Source of the DNA: Leucobacter insecticola
GTDB taxonomy: Bacteria > Actinomycetota > Actinomycetes > Actinomycetales > Microbacteriaceae
Assembly: GCF_011382965.1 (NCBI RefSeq)
Contig: NZ_CP049934.1
Span: 248,001-312,000 of the forward strand
DNA length: 64,000 nucleotides
Direction of reading: 5' to 3'
The translations under genes were made by a program, and so were the position numbers. Positions 40,039 through 48,536 of the stretch are shown one piece after another. The notes beneath the pieces were generated by a model that was not told the DNA's origin, did not search any database, and saw only the letters and a program-made list of their open reading frames with translations. The stretch's first letter is position 1. Each line of letters starts with the position of its first letter.

Positions 40039-40044
40039 TACGCT
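40039..40044 (+). promoter_or_regulatory. -10 box of leaderless HAD promoter
   Basis: TACGCT, 6 nt before the ATG at 40051. Confidence 0.6.
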
Positions 40045-40050
40045 GGGAGC

Positions 40051-40839
40051 ATGGAAACGAAGGAAGCGAAGGAACGCCGCGCTGAAATCGAGTGCTGGCT
40101 CACCGACATGGATGGCGTGCTCGTCCACGAGAATCGGGCGATCCCGGGTGCCGCTGAACTACTCCAACACTGGCGCGAACAGGAGACGCCCTATCTCGTA
40201 CTCACGAACAACTCGATCTTCACGGCCCGGGATCTGAGTGCGCGTCTCGGAGCTTCGGGTATCGAGGTGCCAGAGGATCGGATCTGGACGAGCGCGCTCG
40301 CCACCGCGGCTTTCCTGAAACAGCAGAAACCGGGTGGCAGCGCCTTCGTGCTGGGCGAGGCTGGGATCCTGACGGCGCTGCACGATGCCGGCTATGTGAT
40401 GACCGAGACGGATCCGGACTTCGTGGTGGTCGGAGAAACCCGGCACTACTCCTTCGATGCCATCACGAAGGCGATCCGGCTCATTATTGGCGGCGCGAGA
40501 TTCATCTCCACCAACCCCGACGCTACCGGCCCGAGCCCGGAGGGGCCGCTTCCCGCCACCGGATCAATTAACGCACTCATTACGAACGCCACCGGCAAGA
40601 AACCCTACGTGGTGGGAAAACCCAACCCCATGATGTTCCGCTCGGCGCTCAACAAGATTGGCGCGCACTCGCACAACACCGGAATGATCGGCGACCGTAT
40701 GGATACTGACATCATCGCCGGCATGGAGGCGGGGCTGCACACCGTGCTCGTCATGACCGGCATCGCGGATCAGACTGAGATCGAGCGCTTCCCGTTCAGG
40801 CCAGACGAGGTGCTGGGATCCGTCGCGGAGTTGCTGTAG
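40051..40839 (+). CDS. HAD-IIA family (NagD-like) phosphatase
   Basis: 262 residues. CWLTDMDGVLVHENRAIPGA is motif I with the nucleophile and acid Asp, LVLTNNS is motif II, YVVGKPNPMMF carries the motif III Lys, and MIGDRMDTDIIAGMEAGL is motif IV. The C2A cap between motifs II and III places it with NagD/p-nitrophenylphosphatase enzymes, cytosolic phosphatases of nucleotides or sugar phosphates. It is monocistronic and leaderless, divergent from pgm and convergent with the M20 gene. Confidence 0.9.
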   Translation: METKEAKERRAEIECWLTDMDGVLVHENRAIPGAAELLQHWREQETPYLVLTNNSIFTARDLSARLGASGIEVPEDRIWTSALATAAFLKQQKPGGSAFVLGEAGILTALHDAGYVMTETDPDFVVVGETRHYSFDAITKAIRLIIGGARFISTNPDATGPSPEGPLPATGSINALITNATGKKPYVVGKPNPMMFRSALNKIGAHSHNTGMIGDRMDTDIIAGMEAGLHTVLVMTGIADQTEIERFPFRPDEVLGSVAELL

Positions 40840-40845
40840 CGAAGT

Positions 40846-40881
40846 GGGGATGCGCCGACGGAGCACACTCGGCGCATCCCC
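40846..40881. terminator. Bidirectional hairpin between convergent genes
   Basis: A perfect 13-bp stem GGGGATGCGCCGA/TCGGCGCATCCCC with a 10-nt loop, placed between the HAD stop and the M20 stop. Neither side has a T-run. Confidence 0.6.
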
Positions 40882-40885
40882 GACA

Positions 40886-42097
40886 TCACCCAGCCTTCAG
40901 ATAGTGGCCTAGCGTTGACACCGCCGCGCGCACACCGGTCGTAAGCGTGGGCTCAATATCCGGGAGAAAATGCGGAGAATGATTGGTCGGCGCTGGCATT
41001 CGAGACTCATCGAAACCTCCGATAAACCAGTACACCCCAGGAACGCCGATGGAATCCCCCAGGCGGCCGAAATCTTCCGATCCCATGAGCGGAAGAATCT
41101 CTACGACGGCATCCTGGCCGAGTTCCTGCTTCAGGACCACAGTTACGACTTCCGTCTGAACTGGGTCGTTATGGAGCCTGGGTAAGCTGTGCAACTCCTC
41201 AATTCGAGGTGGCTCCGCGCCCGAAGCCACCGCCTCCGCCTCGACAATGCGCGCGACGGCCTCGATCACCTCGACACGGGTATCCTCGGTCATCGTACGA
41301 ATATTCAGCGTGAACTCCGCGCGATCTGGAATGATGTTGTCTTTGAGTCCGGCGTGGAAAGTACCGCAGGTGACAACTGCAGGTGTTTGGGGGTCAAGCT
41401 CCCGCGAAACGATCGTCTGGAGTCGAGTCACCATGTGCGCCGCCTGTACGATGGGGTCAACCGCATTTTGCGGCTGCGAGCCGTGACTCTGCTTCCCCAT
41501 CACTGTGATCTTCAAGGAGTCGGAAGCCGCCATCGCGGATCCAGAAACGAGCCCCGCGCTTCCTGCTGGCATCAATGGCCCTACATGCTGCCCGAGCATC
41601 ACGTCCGGGTGAGGAGCTGCGTCCCAGAGCCCATCTTCTACCATCGCGATGGCACCCTGTCCGGTCTCTTCCCCGGGCTGAAACACCCAAACGATTGTGC
41701 CACTCCACTGGTCAGTCTGGGATGCGAGCAATCCCACTGCCGCCAGGGCAACCGAGACGTGTACATCGTGCCCGCAGCCGTGCATGACGGGCACTCGGGT
41801 GCCGTCTGGGAGCAGGCCCGTCTCTTCTGAGGCGTACTCTGCACCCGTATCCTCCTGTATCGGAAGCCCATCCGTATCGGCCCGAAATCCCACTACCGGC
41901 GTTTCTCCATTGCGCTGAATTCCGACGACGCCAGTGCCGCCACAGCGAAAGTGTTCGATTCCAAGTTCTGTAAGCCGCGCCTCAATAAATCCGGCCGTCC
42001 GATGTTCCTGCATGGAGAGCTCGGGGTGCCGGTGGAGATGACGATAGGTGGTGTGAAGCATTTCCTGTTCCGTTTCGGAAAGACGGGTGTTGAGCAT
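40886..42097 (-). CDS. M20-family amidohydrolase
   Basis: 403 residues from the ATG at 42097, which overlaps the upstream stop (TAATG) and has AAAGGA 6 nt before it. HGCGHDVHVSVALAAVGLL and FQPGEETGQGAIAMVEDGL supply the dinuclear metal ligands and the catalytic Glu, and MGSEDFGRLGDSIGVPGVYWFIGG is the C-terminal metal motif. The family includes hippurate, IAA-amino acid and N-acyl-amino-acid hydrolases. There is no signal peptide, so it is cytosolic. Coupling with two transporter genes suggests that it cleaves an imported or to-be-exported N-acyl compound (inference). Confidence 0.88.
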   Translation of the reverse strand: MLNTRLSETEQEMLHTTYRHLHRHPELSMQEHRTAGFIEARLTELGIEHFRCGGTGVVGIQRNGETPVVGFRADTDGLPIQEDTGAEYASEETGLLPDGTRVPVMHGCGHDVHVSVALAAVGLLASQTDQWSGTIVWVFQPGEETGQGAIAMVEDGLWDAAPHPDVMLGQHVGPLMPAGSAGLVSGSAMAASDSLKITVMGKQSHGSQPQNAVDPIVQAAHMVTRLQTIVSRELDPQTPAVVTCGTFHAGLKDNIIPDRAEFTLNIRTMTEDTRVEVIEAVARIVEAEAVASGAEPPRIEELHSLPRLHNDPVQTEVVTVVLKQELGQDAVVEILPLMGSEDFGRLGDSIGVPGVYWFIGGFDESRMPAPTNHSPHFLPDIEPTLTTGVRAAVSTLGHYLKAG

Positions 42098-42885
42098 TAT
42101 GATCCTTTCTCTTCGGCATGATCTGGCCGGTCTGGGCGATCCACCACTTCGGTTTCGGGTCCCGGGTCGCTCGCGGCGGTCTGCACCACTTTTCGGCCAC
42201 GGACCGCCCACGAGATGACAATCGTGGAGAGAACCGCGAGCGCCGTCGCGTAGAAGGCGAGCTGCGGGAACAACGGGATCACTCCGAACTGAATGATCAG
42301 CGCAATCGATACTGCGACGACGGTCGTACGGGGTTGTTTCATCGAAACAATGGCCTGCACCACTACCGCTCCGATCAATGACGGCAAAACATAAAGCCGT
42401 GCAACCTCAATGAGACCGACGGGGAGCAGCCCCACCAGCCACGTACCGAGCACTCCTACGAATATCAAGAGGCTTGCGAGGTGCACCATCGCTGCCCCAC
42501 TGATCGCCATGACTGCGGATATATCCCCGCGGCGACTTCCCGGTTTGGCACCAATGCTTGACTGCGCGACGATGACTGCGGGAAGGAGCTTGTTTGAGAC
42601 ATTGCCGATCATGTTTGCCTGGTACATCGCCGCGGGTCCCAAGATCGGAAAGTATGTCAGTGGTTCAACGACCCATAACGTCCCAAACGTCGCCGCGACC
42701 GCAGCAAACGCGACGCCCACCATTACGGGCGTAATATCGAGACCCGCAAAAAAGAGGAGCGAAATCGGCCCGAGCAAAGAAAGCACGAGGCCCGCAGACA
42801 GCGTCCAAGCACCGTACGTGCTCGTGCGCTTCTCGAACAATGACATTGAAACGTCGGCCTGAGCCGCCGCTGTTGTATGTTCCAC
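42097..42885 (-). CDS. Membrane transport protein paired with the DUF5058 protein
   Basis: 262 residues from the GTG at 42885; AGAGGAG lies 7 nt before it, while the longer frame starts inside the preceding gene. About seven hydrophobic helices are visible, with conserved-looking loops LTYFPILGPAAMYQANMIGNVSNKLLPAVIVAQ and SRRGDISAVMAISGAAMVH, then a hydrophilic tail. I recognise no named family with certainty. It is sandwiched between the DUF5058 gene and the M20 gene with 20-bp and 1-bp junctions, so it probably forms a two-component transporter with DUF5058. Confidence 0.72.
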   Translation of the reverse strand: MEHTTAAAQADVSMSLFEKRTSTYGAWTLSAGLVLSLLGPISLLFFAGLDITPVMVGVAFAAVAATFGTLWVVEPLTYFPILGPAAMYQANMIGNVSNKLLPAVIVAQSSIGAKPGSRRGDISAVMAISGAAMVHLASLLIFVGVLGTWLVGLLPVGLIEVARLYVLPSLIGAVVVQAIVSMKQPRTTVVAVSIALIIQFGVIPLFPQLAFYATALAVLSTIVISWAVRGRKVVQTAASDPGPETEVVDRPDRPDHAEEKGS

Positions 42886-42905
42886 AACTACGCTCCTCTT
42901 CTTGA

Positions 42906-43652
42906 TCACGAACCGGTGTGAATGAAATATACGGATGTGAGGGTGACCAGAATCGCGATACCCAACGACCACTCCCTGAGCCACCGAAGATCAAATCTCT
43001 TGGCAATGAAGAGACAGATACCCATCACTCCCGCCGAGATCACCACGGCGACCACATGTACGGCTGACTTCGGAAGCTCAGCGATGGTGAGCATCGAGAA
43101 CGCCCCTAGTAGCGCAGCAGTCGGAAGCAGCGCCATGATTGCGGGGTTTCTCGTAGCGAGCGTCTTCTTGCCACGTTTCAGGATCGGAATCAGGATCAAC
43201 GCACTGAGCATCCACATCGCGCCTGAGAGGCTCATCGCAGTGAACGCCACAGCAAAGACCTGTTGGGTGTACCCGGATCCGCCCAGTTCCGCTCCCATCG
43301 TCGTGGACGCGATGCCTGCCGAGGCCGTCTCTGCGCCGGCCGAGCCGACAAGACCGATGCGCAGCAAAACGGCCGGCGTTCCAAACAGCGCAAGCAGCGA
43401 AATGGCGACGATCACTACCGCAAGTGACGGGCCAATCGAAGCCACCGCACCGGCCCGAAACGAGCTTCTCACTTCACTCATCGGCATCTCAATACCCGGT
43501 GCTGCCCCGCGTGCCGCACGTACGTACAAGACGGTTTGAAGGATGATGACGGCGAAGACTCCCAGCGCACAGGCCCACAAGAGTGGCGTGTTCGCAATCT
43601 CCCAAATGTCAGACGATTTGGGATCAGTGAGCGTGAGCGGCGAGAGAATCAA
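42906..43652 (-). CDS. DUF5058-family membrane transporter subunit
   Basis: 248 residues from a TTG at 43652, chosen because AAAGGAG lies 6 nt before it; a longer frame upstream has no family resemblance. The protein begins IWEIANTPLLWACALGVFAVIILQ and continues SSFRAGAVASIGPSLAVVIVAISLLALFGTPAVLLRIGLVGSAGAE, which fits DUF5058. Six to seven membrane helices. DUF5058 proteins are poorly characterised and often occur beside peptidase or amidohydrolase genes. It is the first gene of a three-gene operon, divergent from an Lrp-type regulator. Confidence 0.8.
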   Translation of the reverse strand: MILSPLTLTDPKSSDIWEIANTPLLWACALGVFAVIILQTVLYVRAARGAAPGIEMPMSEVRSSFRAGAVASIGPSLAVVIVAISLLALFGTPAVLLRIGLVGSAGAETASAGIASTTMGAELGGSGYTQQVFAVAFTAMSLSGAMWMLSALILIPILKRGKKTLATRNPAIMALLPTAALLGAFSMLTIAELPKSAVHVVAVVISAGVMGICLFIAKRFDLRWLREWSLGIAILVTLTSVYFIHTGS

Positions 43653-43973
43653 TTCCTGCTCCTTTGCAGTGACCCATCGTTGTGAATTGTGTTCACTGCG
43701 ATCTTCAAGCAAGATTTCGACGCAGACAAGGGTCGTGGCGATTTCGCCAAATACACGGCGAAACCGCCCAAAATGAGCGGCTTGTGCCCAGGACCCTTCC
43801 GTTTTCGCAAACGCCGTCCGATGATGTTCCTTGCGTGTTCCCGTCGCAGAAGGGAGCATGCGTAGGCGGAGCAGGGTGTGTGCGCCGCCTCTTCTTTTTC
43901 GGAGAATGTCAGTGGGCCACACTAGACTCAAGCGCACCGTACATTCATCTCCGTGCCGGGGAAGGGAAATCCA
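43653..43973. promoter_or_regulatory. Divergent control region of the DUF5058 operon and Lrp-type regulator
   Basis: 321 bp without a convincing gene. TTTCGCC (43742-43748) and GGCGAAA (43757-43763) form an 8-bp-spaced dyad that could be the operator. TAGACT at 43923-43928 is a plausible -10 for the regulator, giving a leader of about 40 nt with GAAGGGA before the GTG. Confidence 0.5.
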
Positions 43974-44927
43974 GTGTCGGCAACGGAACTGAACACGCTC
44001 CAACGTCGTATCATTGGAGCACTCCAAGTTGATGGTCGCGCAAGTTGGAGGAGGATCGCGGAGGTCTTGGGCGAGCCCGAGAGAACTGTCACCAGGCACG
44101 GCAGCGGACTGCTGAAATCCGGCCACGTCATTGTGACCGCAGTGCCCACGCCCGCACAACAACTGCTCGTGGCATGTGAGAGCGGCTTAGGCACAAGCCG
44201 ACTTGTGGGGGAGGCTCTCGCACGTCGCGGCGATGCCGCCTTCGTCTACGCAACCTCGGGAACCAGCTCGGTTCTCGCCGAGGTCAGTCACTCCAACGAC
44301 CTCGATGACTTGCTCACGGTCCAACTGCCCGCAACCCCCGGGCTCAACCGATTCACGGCTTACTCCGTATTGAAGCCGTTCAAGCGGCTTCGAGACTGGC
44401 GTTGTGGAGCACTCACGCCCGCAGAAGAGCTTGCCCTCACGAACCCCGCGGAAGCGCATCGCAACGACGCTGTTCATAGCGAGTATCCCAGCCCGGCTGA
44501 TGGCCCTCTTATTGAAGCGTTGCGAAAAGACGGCCGGATCGGAACCGAAGAACTCGCACGGCGCACCCGAATGAGCACAACATCGGTGATTCGCAGAATC
44601 CGGTGGCTCCTGAAATCCGGACAGCTCTCAATCTGCACCCTTGTAGAACCGGCGCTGCTCGGTTTCGCCGAGGAAGCCGTACTGTGGGTGAAAGCGCCAC
44701 CCGAACACCTCGAGGAGCTCGGACACCATCTGCAGCGCCGCCCAGAGGTCCGTCATGCGTCTGCGATCACCGGTGAATATCAGCTGTTCGTGAACATCGC
44801 GGCCACTTCGCAAGCCCATCTCTACGCGCTTTTGTCACACTCGATGTGGTCGCAGAAAACCCTGCACATCCATACCGACACGGTCGTTACCGCTCGCAAA
44901 CGCGGAGGGAGACTCATGCCACGGTGA
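43974..44927 (+). CDS. Lrp/AsnC-type transcriptional regulator, duplicated-domain form
   Basis: 317 residues from the GTG at 43974 (GAAGGGA 6 nt upstream); an earlier in-frame GTG at 43953 lacks a site. Two HTH segments are visible: LQRRIIGALQVDGRASWRRIAEVLGEPERTVTRH and LIEALRKDGRIGTEELARRTRMSTTSVIRRIRWLLKSG. Each is followed by an AsnC ligand-binding-like half, the long Lrp form found in actinobacteria. Position and divergent orientation make it the likely regulator of the DUF5058/M20 operon, with the transported compound or its amino-acid product as effector (inference). Confidence 0.82.
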   Translation: MSATELNTLQRRIIGALQVDGRASWRRIAEVLGEPERTVTRHGSGLLKSGHVIVTAVPTPAQQLLVACESGLGTSRLVGEALARRGDAAFVYATSGTSSVLAEVSHSNDLDDLLTVQLPATPGLNRFTAYSVLKPFKRLRDWRCGALTPAEELALTNPAEAHRNDAVHSEYPSPADGPLIEALRKDGRIGTEELARRTRMSTTSVIRRIRWLLKSGQLSICTLVEPALLGFAEEAVLWVKAPPEHLEELGHHLQRRPEVRHASAITGEYQLFVNIAATSQAHLYALLSHSMWSQKTLHIHTDTVVTARKRGGRLMPR

Positions 44928-44950
44928 GCCGAGCGGCACATGCCCGTGAA

Positions 44951-45727
44951 CTAGCCGCGGCGACTCTTCAGCGCTCGCCACAACATCTGCGTCAGCACAA
45001 AAGCGAGGTAGAGCGAGAACAACACATTGCTCACGAACGGGTCGATCAGGGCCGCAAGCACCGAGCTAAAAGGAACACACACGCTCGCGCTGATGCCGAT
45101 GATCGCGGCTGACCGCAGATCGACATTACTGCGACGGATGTTGCCGAGCGTGCCCGAAATCGACCCGGGAATCATCATGACCAGCGAGCTGCCCTTCGCG
45201 GCCAGATCATTCGCACCAAAAAAGAACATCAACACCGGCACGACCACGATCCCGCCGCCCACGCCGATCAGCCCAGAGATAACACCGGTAACCAGTCCGG
45301 TCAGCACCAGCAATACCGCGACCAGAGGACTCATCGCGATCTCATCGCCACGCTGCGGCACCACGACCCACAGACTCACGATCACCACCAGCAGAAACCC
45401 CATGAACCCCCACTGCAGAGCCGCCTTCGAGACGCGCGCCAGCAGATAGCTGCCCAGCTGCGCCCCCACCACGATCCCGACCGCGAGACAGGCTGCAGCA
45501 ACCCAGTCAACGTGTCCCTGCACCGCATAGCTGATCGCGCCGACAGTAGCAGTCGGCAGAATCGCCGCCACCGAAGTTCCCGCGGCAAGCTTCTGCTGCA
45601 TCCCGAGCCACAGCACCAGCCCAGGCACAATAATCGTTCCGCCGCCCACTCCGAACAGTCCGGATAGTACGCCCGCGGCAACACCGAGGAGGAGCAGGGG
45701 CAGGAAGCGGGGGCGTTGGGTTTTCAT
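44951..45727 (-). CDS. TSUP-family permease (TauE/SafE)
   Basis: 258 residues with about eight hydrophobic helices in two similar halves. GVAAGVLSGLFGVGGGTIIVPGLVLWLG in the first and GLVTGVISGLIGVGGGIVVVPVLMFFFG in the second are the duplicated TSUP signature. Family members move sulfite, sulfoacetate or related anions across the membrane. Its direct neighbour is the gamma-glutamyltransferase, on the same strand 53 bp upstream; whether both serve sulfur or glutathione-like metabolism is open. Confidence 0.88.
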   Translation of the reverse strand: MKTQRPRFLPLLLLGVAAGVLSGLFGVGGGTIIVPGLVLWLGMQQKLAAGTSVAAILPTATVGAISYAVQGHVDWVAAACLAVGIVVGAQLGSYLLARVSKAALQWGFMGFLLVVIVSLWVVVPQRGDEIAMSPLVAVLLVLTGLVTGVISGLIGVGGGIVVVPVLMFFFGANDLAAKGSSLVMMIPGSISGTLGNIRRSNVDLRSAAIIGISASVCVPFSSVLAALIDPFVSNVLFSLYLAFVLTQMLWRALKSRRG

Positions 45728-45780
45728 AGTGTGTGAAGCGATTCTCTGGTAGGGGCAAGGCTCGGGGACGTGCTGGCGAA

Positions 45781-47318
45781 TTACGTTTTGTCTACAACGA
45801 CGGCCGACCCGTCCGAGCGGGGGTCGCTCGACGCCGAATAGCCGGAACTGGTGGCGCGAATCAGGTTGGAGTGGCCCAGATCCTCAGTGTATGGCGGCAC
45901 AACCTCAACCACGAAACCCGCCGCCTCGAGCGACTCTTTCACATTCCGCGGCACATCAGACTCTGCGGTCACGGTAACAGCCCCGTCCCCAACCGCCTCA
46001 TTCACGATCCAACGCGGTGCATGCGTGGCCTCGTGCGGACTCTCACCGGCCAGCGATCGCAACAACAACTGAGCGTGAATCTGCGGCTGCGCGGATCCGC
46101 CCATCGTGGCAGGCACCCAGGCGACCTCATCGCCCTCCAGAATCAGCACAGGCATCAGCGTATGGCGCGGCCGCTTACCCGGCGCGAAGGCGTTCGGTGA
46201 TTCGGGATCGAGCGAGAACGATGTGCCGCGATTCTGAAAGATGATGCCCGTTCGTGGTTCAAGGATGCGCGATCCGAATCCCCAGTACACCGAGTTGATG
46301 AGCGACACTGCCCATCCGTCCGCGCTGATCGCGCTGAGGCCGACGGTGTCGCCGCTCGCTTTCGGGTCACCGTGGATCCAACGGTCGGGAGCCTCCATAT
46401 GCACGAGCTCCTCGCCCGAAAGGCCGCCGAATGCGGGATCCGCGAGCTCCGCAGCGCGCACGGAATTTGCCGCGTGAAATGCTGCCGCAAGCTTCCCGGC
46501 TCCTGCCCCAGAGGATCCTCGATGCCCCCGGCCACGGCATTGAGCGCGCGCAACAGCATGAACCCGGAAGTGTTGGGAGGGCCCGTGAGCACGCGCAACC
46601 CCCCAAAAGACCCCTCGAGAGGATCCGCCCAGACCACGCGATACGCTGCCGTGTCTACGGCGGTGATTCGGGATCCGCGCTCCGCCAAACCGGCGATCCA
46701 GTCGTGTGCAAGCTGTCCCTCGTAGAACTCATCAGCACCACCGACCGCGAGACTCCGCAGCGACGCGGCGAGCGCGGGTTGACGAAGCTGCTCCCCTTCT
46801 CCGATCGGGGACCCGCCGGGGTAAAACACCTCACGGGCTCCGGGATCCTGCTCGAGAGAGGCACGATCCTCGACAAGCGCGACGGCAACCGAACGAGAGT
46901 TAGGGAACCCATCAGCGGCGAGTCGGGTCGCGGTTTCGAGGTGCGCCGACCACGAACGGGTCGCACCGTACTCATGGAGAGCTTCCCAACCGCGAACGCC
47001 GCCGGGCACCGTCACCGTGTCGATGCCGCGCAACGGAAGCTTGTCGCCGTATTGGTCTCGCAGCGCGGCGAGCGACTGGCCTGAGGGCGCAGTCCCCGTG
47101 GCGTTGAGAAACCGGATCTGCCCGTCGGGACTGCGCACGAGCGCGACGAGATCCCCGCCGAGTGCGACGTTGTTCGGATACACCACGCAGAGCGTCGCCG
47201 CTGCCGCGAGCGCCGCGTCGATCGCGTTGCCGCCAGCCTCTAGCGCGGCCGCTCCAGCCTCGGTTGCGAGGTGGTGCGAGGTGGAGATGGCGCCGCGGGG
47301 TTGTGGATCGGAGCTCAT
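45781..47318 (-). CDS. Gamma-glutamyltransferase-family protein, frameshifted
   Basis: The upstream frame (to about 46500) has ISTSHHLATEAGAAALEAGGNAIDAALAAAATLCVVYPNNVALGGDLVALV, the N-terminal GGT signature. The downstream frame (45781-46461 and before) continues FHAANSVRAAELADPAFGG and SGDTVGLSAISADGWAVSLINS, where Thr is the autoprocessing nucleophile. Adding one base to the CCCC run at 46506-46509 joins them as DPLGAGAGKLAAAFHAANSVR, giving 512 residues. No signal peptide is seen, unlike the periplasmic Ggt of enterobacteria, so a cytosolic GGT-like acylase is equally possible. Confidence 0.85.
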
Positions 47319-47364
47319 GACTTCATTGTCCTCGCTTTCGGTGCGTTAATTCCCCAGCATCGAC

Positions 47365-47422
47365 TTCGGGTGTCACGAATATGTACTTCAACGCCGTTTG
47401 GTACACATTCGTGACACCCGAA
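47365..47422. repeat. Dispersed 58-bp palindromic repeat, copy 2
   Basis: 22-nt arms with a single mismatch around a 14-nt centre; same size and nearly the same sequence as 6561-6618. It lies between the pyrE stop and the GGT start, both on the minus strand. Confidence 0.85.
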
Positions 47423-47439
47423 CCCTGGGGCGGGTTTCC

Positions 47440-47994
47440 CTACTGCGGTTCGAGCCCGAGGTCTTCGAGACCAATCGCGAAGCGGTACTCGTAGCCTTCG
47501 CCCTCAATGCGCGCCTTCGCGGGGGCCTGGCGATCCACCACCACAGCCACGCCCGCGATCTCAGCACCAACCTTCTTCAGCGCCTCGATCGCCTTGAGGG
47601 GCGATCCGCCGGTGGTCGACGTGTCTTCCACGACGATCACGCGCTTCCCGTTCAGATCCGGGCCCTCAACCTGGCGTCCGCGACCGTGATCCTTCGGCTC
47701 CTTGCGCACCACAAACGCGTCATACGTCTTGCCTCGCGCAATGCCCTGGTGCAGGATCGCGGACGCGATCGGATCCGCGCCCATCGTCAGCCCGCCCACG
47801 GCGACCACGCCGTCAATGTCTTCGATGAGGTCGAGCATCACCTGACCGATCAGCGGTGCCGCACGGTGATCGAGGCTGAGCTTACGCATGTCGACGTAGT
47901 AGCTCGCCTTCTTGCCACTTGTGAGCGTGAAGTCGCCGTGGAAGACGGCATCCGACTTGATAAGTTCGATGAGCTGTTCGCGCGCGCTGGTCAT
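47440..47994 (-). CDS. pyrE: Orotate phosphoribosyltransferase
   Basis: 184 residues. DFTLTSGKKASYYVDMRKLSLD is the orotate/flexible-loop region and KRVIVVEDTSTTGGSPLKAIEAL is the PRPP-binding motif. It forms OMP from orotate and PRPP in pyrimidine synthesis. A TAGAAT box lies 7 nt before the ATG and GGAGG only 1 nt before, so a leaderless transcript is likely. It is divergent from the small gene at 48070 and has no other pyrimidine gene nearby. Confidence 0.95.
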   Translation of the reverse strand: MTSAREQLIELIKSDAVFHGDFTLTSGKKASYYVDMRKLSLDHRAAPLIGQVMLDLIEDIDGVVAVGGLTMGADPIASAILHQGIARGKTYDAFVVRKEPKDHGRGRQVEGPDLNGKRVIVVEDTSTTGGSPLKAIEALKKVGAEIAGVAVVVDRQAPAKARIEGEGYEYRFAIGLEDLGLEPQ

Positions 47995-48001
47995 GCCTCC
48001 G

Positions 48002-48007
48002 ATTCTA
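48002..48007 (-). promoter_or_regulatory. -10 box of leaderless pyrE promoter
   Basis: TAGAAT, 7 nt before the ATG at 47994. Confidence 0.55.
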
Positions 48008-48057
48008 CTGCGGATGCGATTCGGGATCGGGCAACGCCTTCAACTCGGGAACCCGCG

Positions 48058-48063
48058 TACCCT
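48058..48063 (+). promoter_or_regulatory. -10 box of leaderless promoter
   Basis: TACCCT, 6 nt before the ATG at 48070. A GGAGGA also occupies the gap, but would be too close to act as a ribosome-binding site. Confidence 0.5.
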
Positions 48064-48069
48064 GGAGGA

Positions 48070-48426
48070 ATGCCCTCACGCTTTGACGCCGCGCTTCGCC
48101 TCGACATCACGCTCGAAATGGCCCGCAAGCACGGCATTCCCGCGCAGATCAGCCAGGCGGATCTCGATGAGCTCGACAGAAACCCGCCGCCGTGGCTGAC
48201 GCAGTCCCGCGCGAACCGCACCGGCAAGCGGGCGGTGTGGACGACGCTCACGTGTGCGCTCTGCGACTACACCGAACATGAGCGTCCCAAAAAATGGTGG
48301 CCCGAATTCACGTCGCTCATCTGTGATGCGCATGAAATTCTTGATTTCCCGGCGCCCGCTGCTGGCACAGAGCGATCGTTCACCTACGGCGTCGGATCCA
48401 GGTTCACCGGTTTGACGGACTCGTAA
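48070..48426 (+). CDS. Small conserved-type hypothetical protein
   Basis: 118 residues from the ATG at 48070 (MPSRFDAALRLDITLEMARKHGIPAQISQADLDELDRNPPPWL). It has a cysteine pair in TCALCDY and another Cys in LICDAH, which might bind metal, and no membrane segment. No family is recognised. A frame open further upstream overlaps pyrE and is discarded. It shares a 75-bp divergent promoter region with pyrE. Confidence 0.7.
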   Translation: MPSRFDAALRLDITLEMARKHGIPAQISQADLDELDRNPPPWLTQSRANRTGKRAVWTTLTCALCDYTEHERPKKWWPEFTSLICDAHEILDFPAPAAGTERSFTYGVGSRFTGLTDS

Positions 48427-48536
48427 CCAGCGACGGTCATATCTGAAGAGAAACCATAGTCTCTGCGCGCGGAAGATAGCGTACGCCGATGACTTCGCAC
48501 CAAATGAATGGCTTGTCGTGAACACAGCCCAAGGTC

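Noticed and set aside
42906..44162. Long N-terminal extension of the DUF5058 protein reaching 44162
   Set aside because: The extra 170 residues are non-hydrophobic, unlike the family, overlap the divergent regulator and its promoter, and a TTG with a good AAAGGAG gives the expected start.
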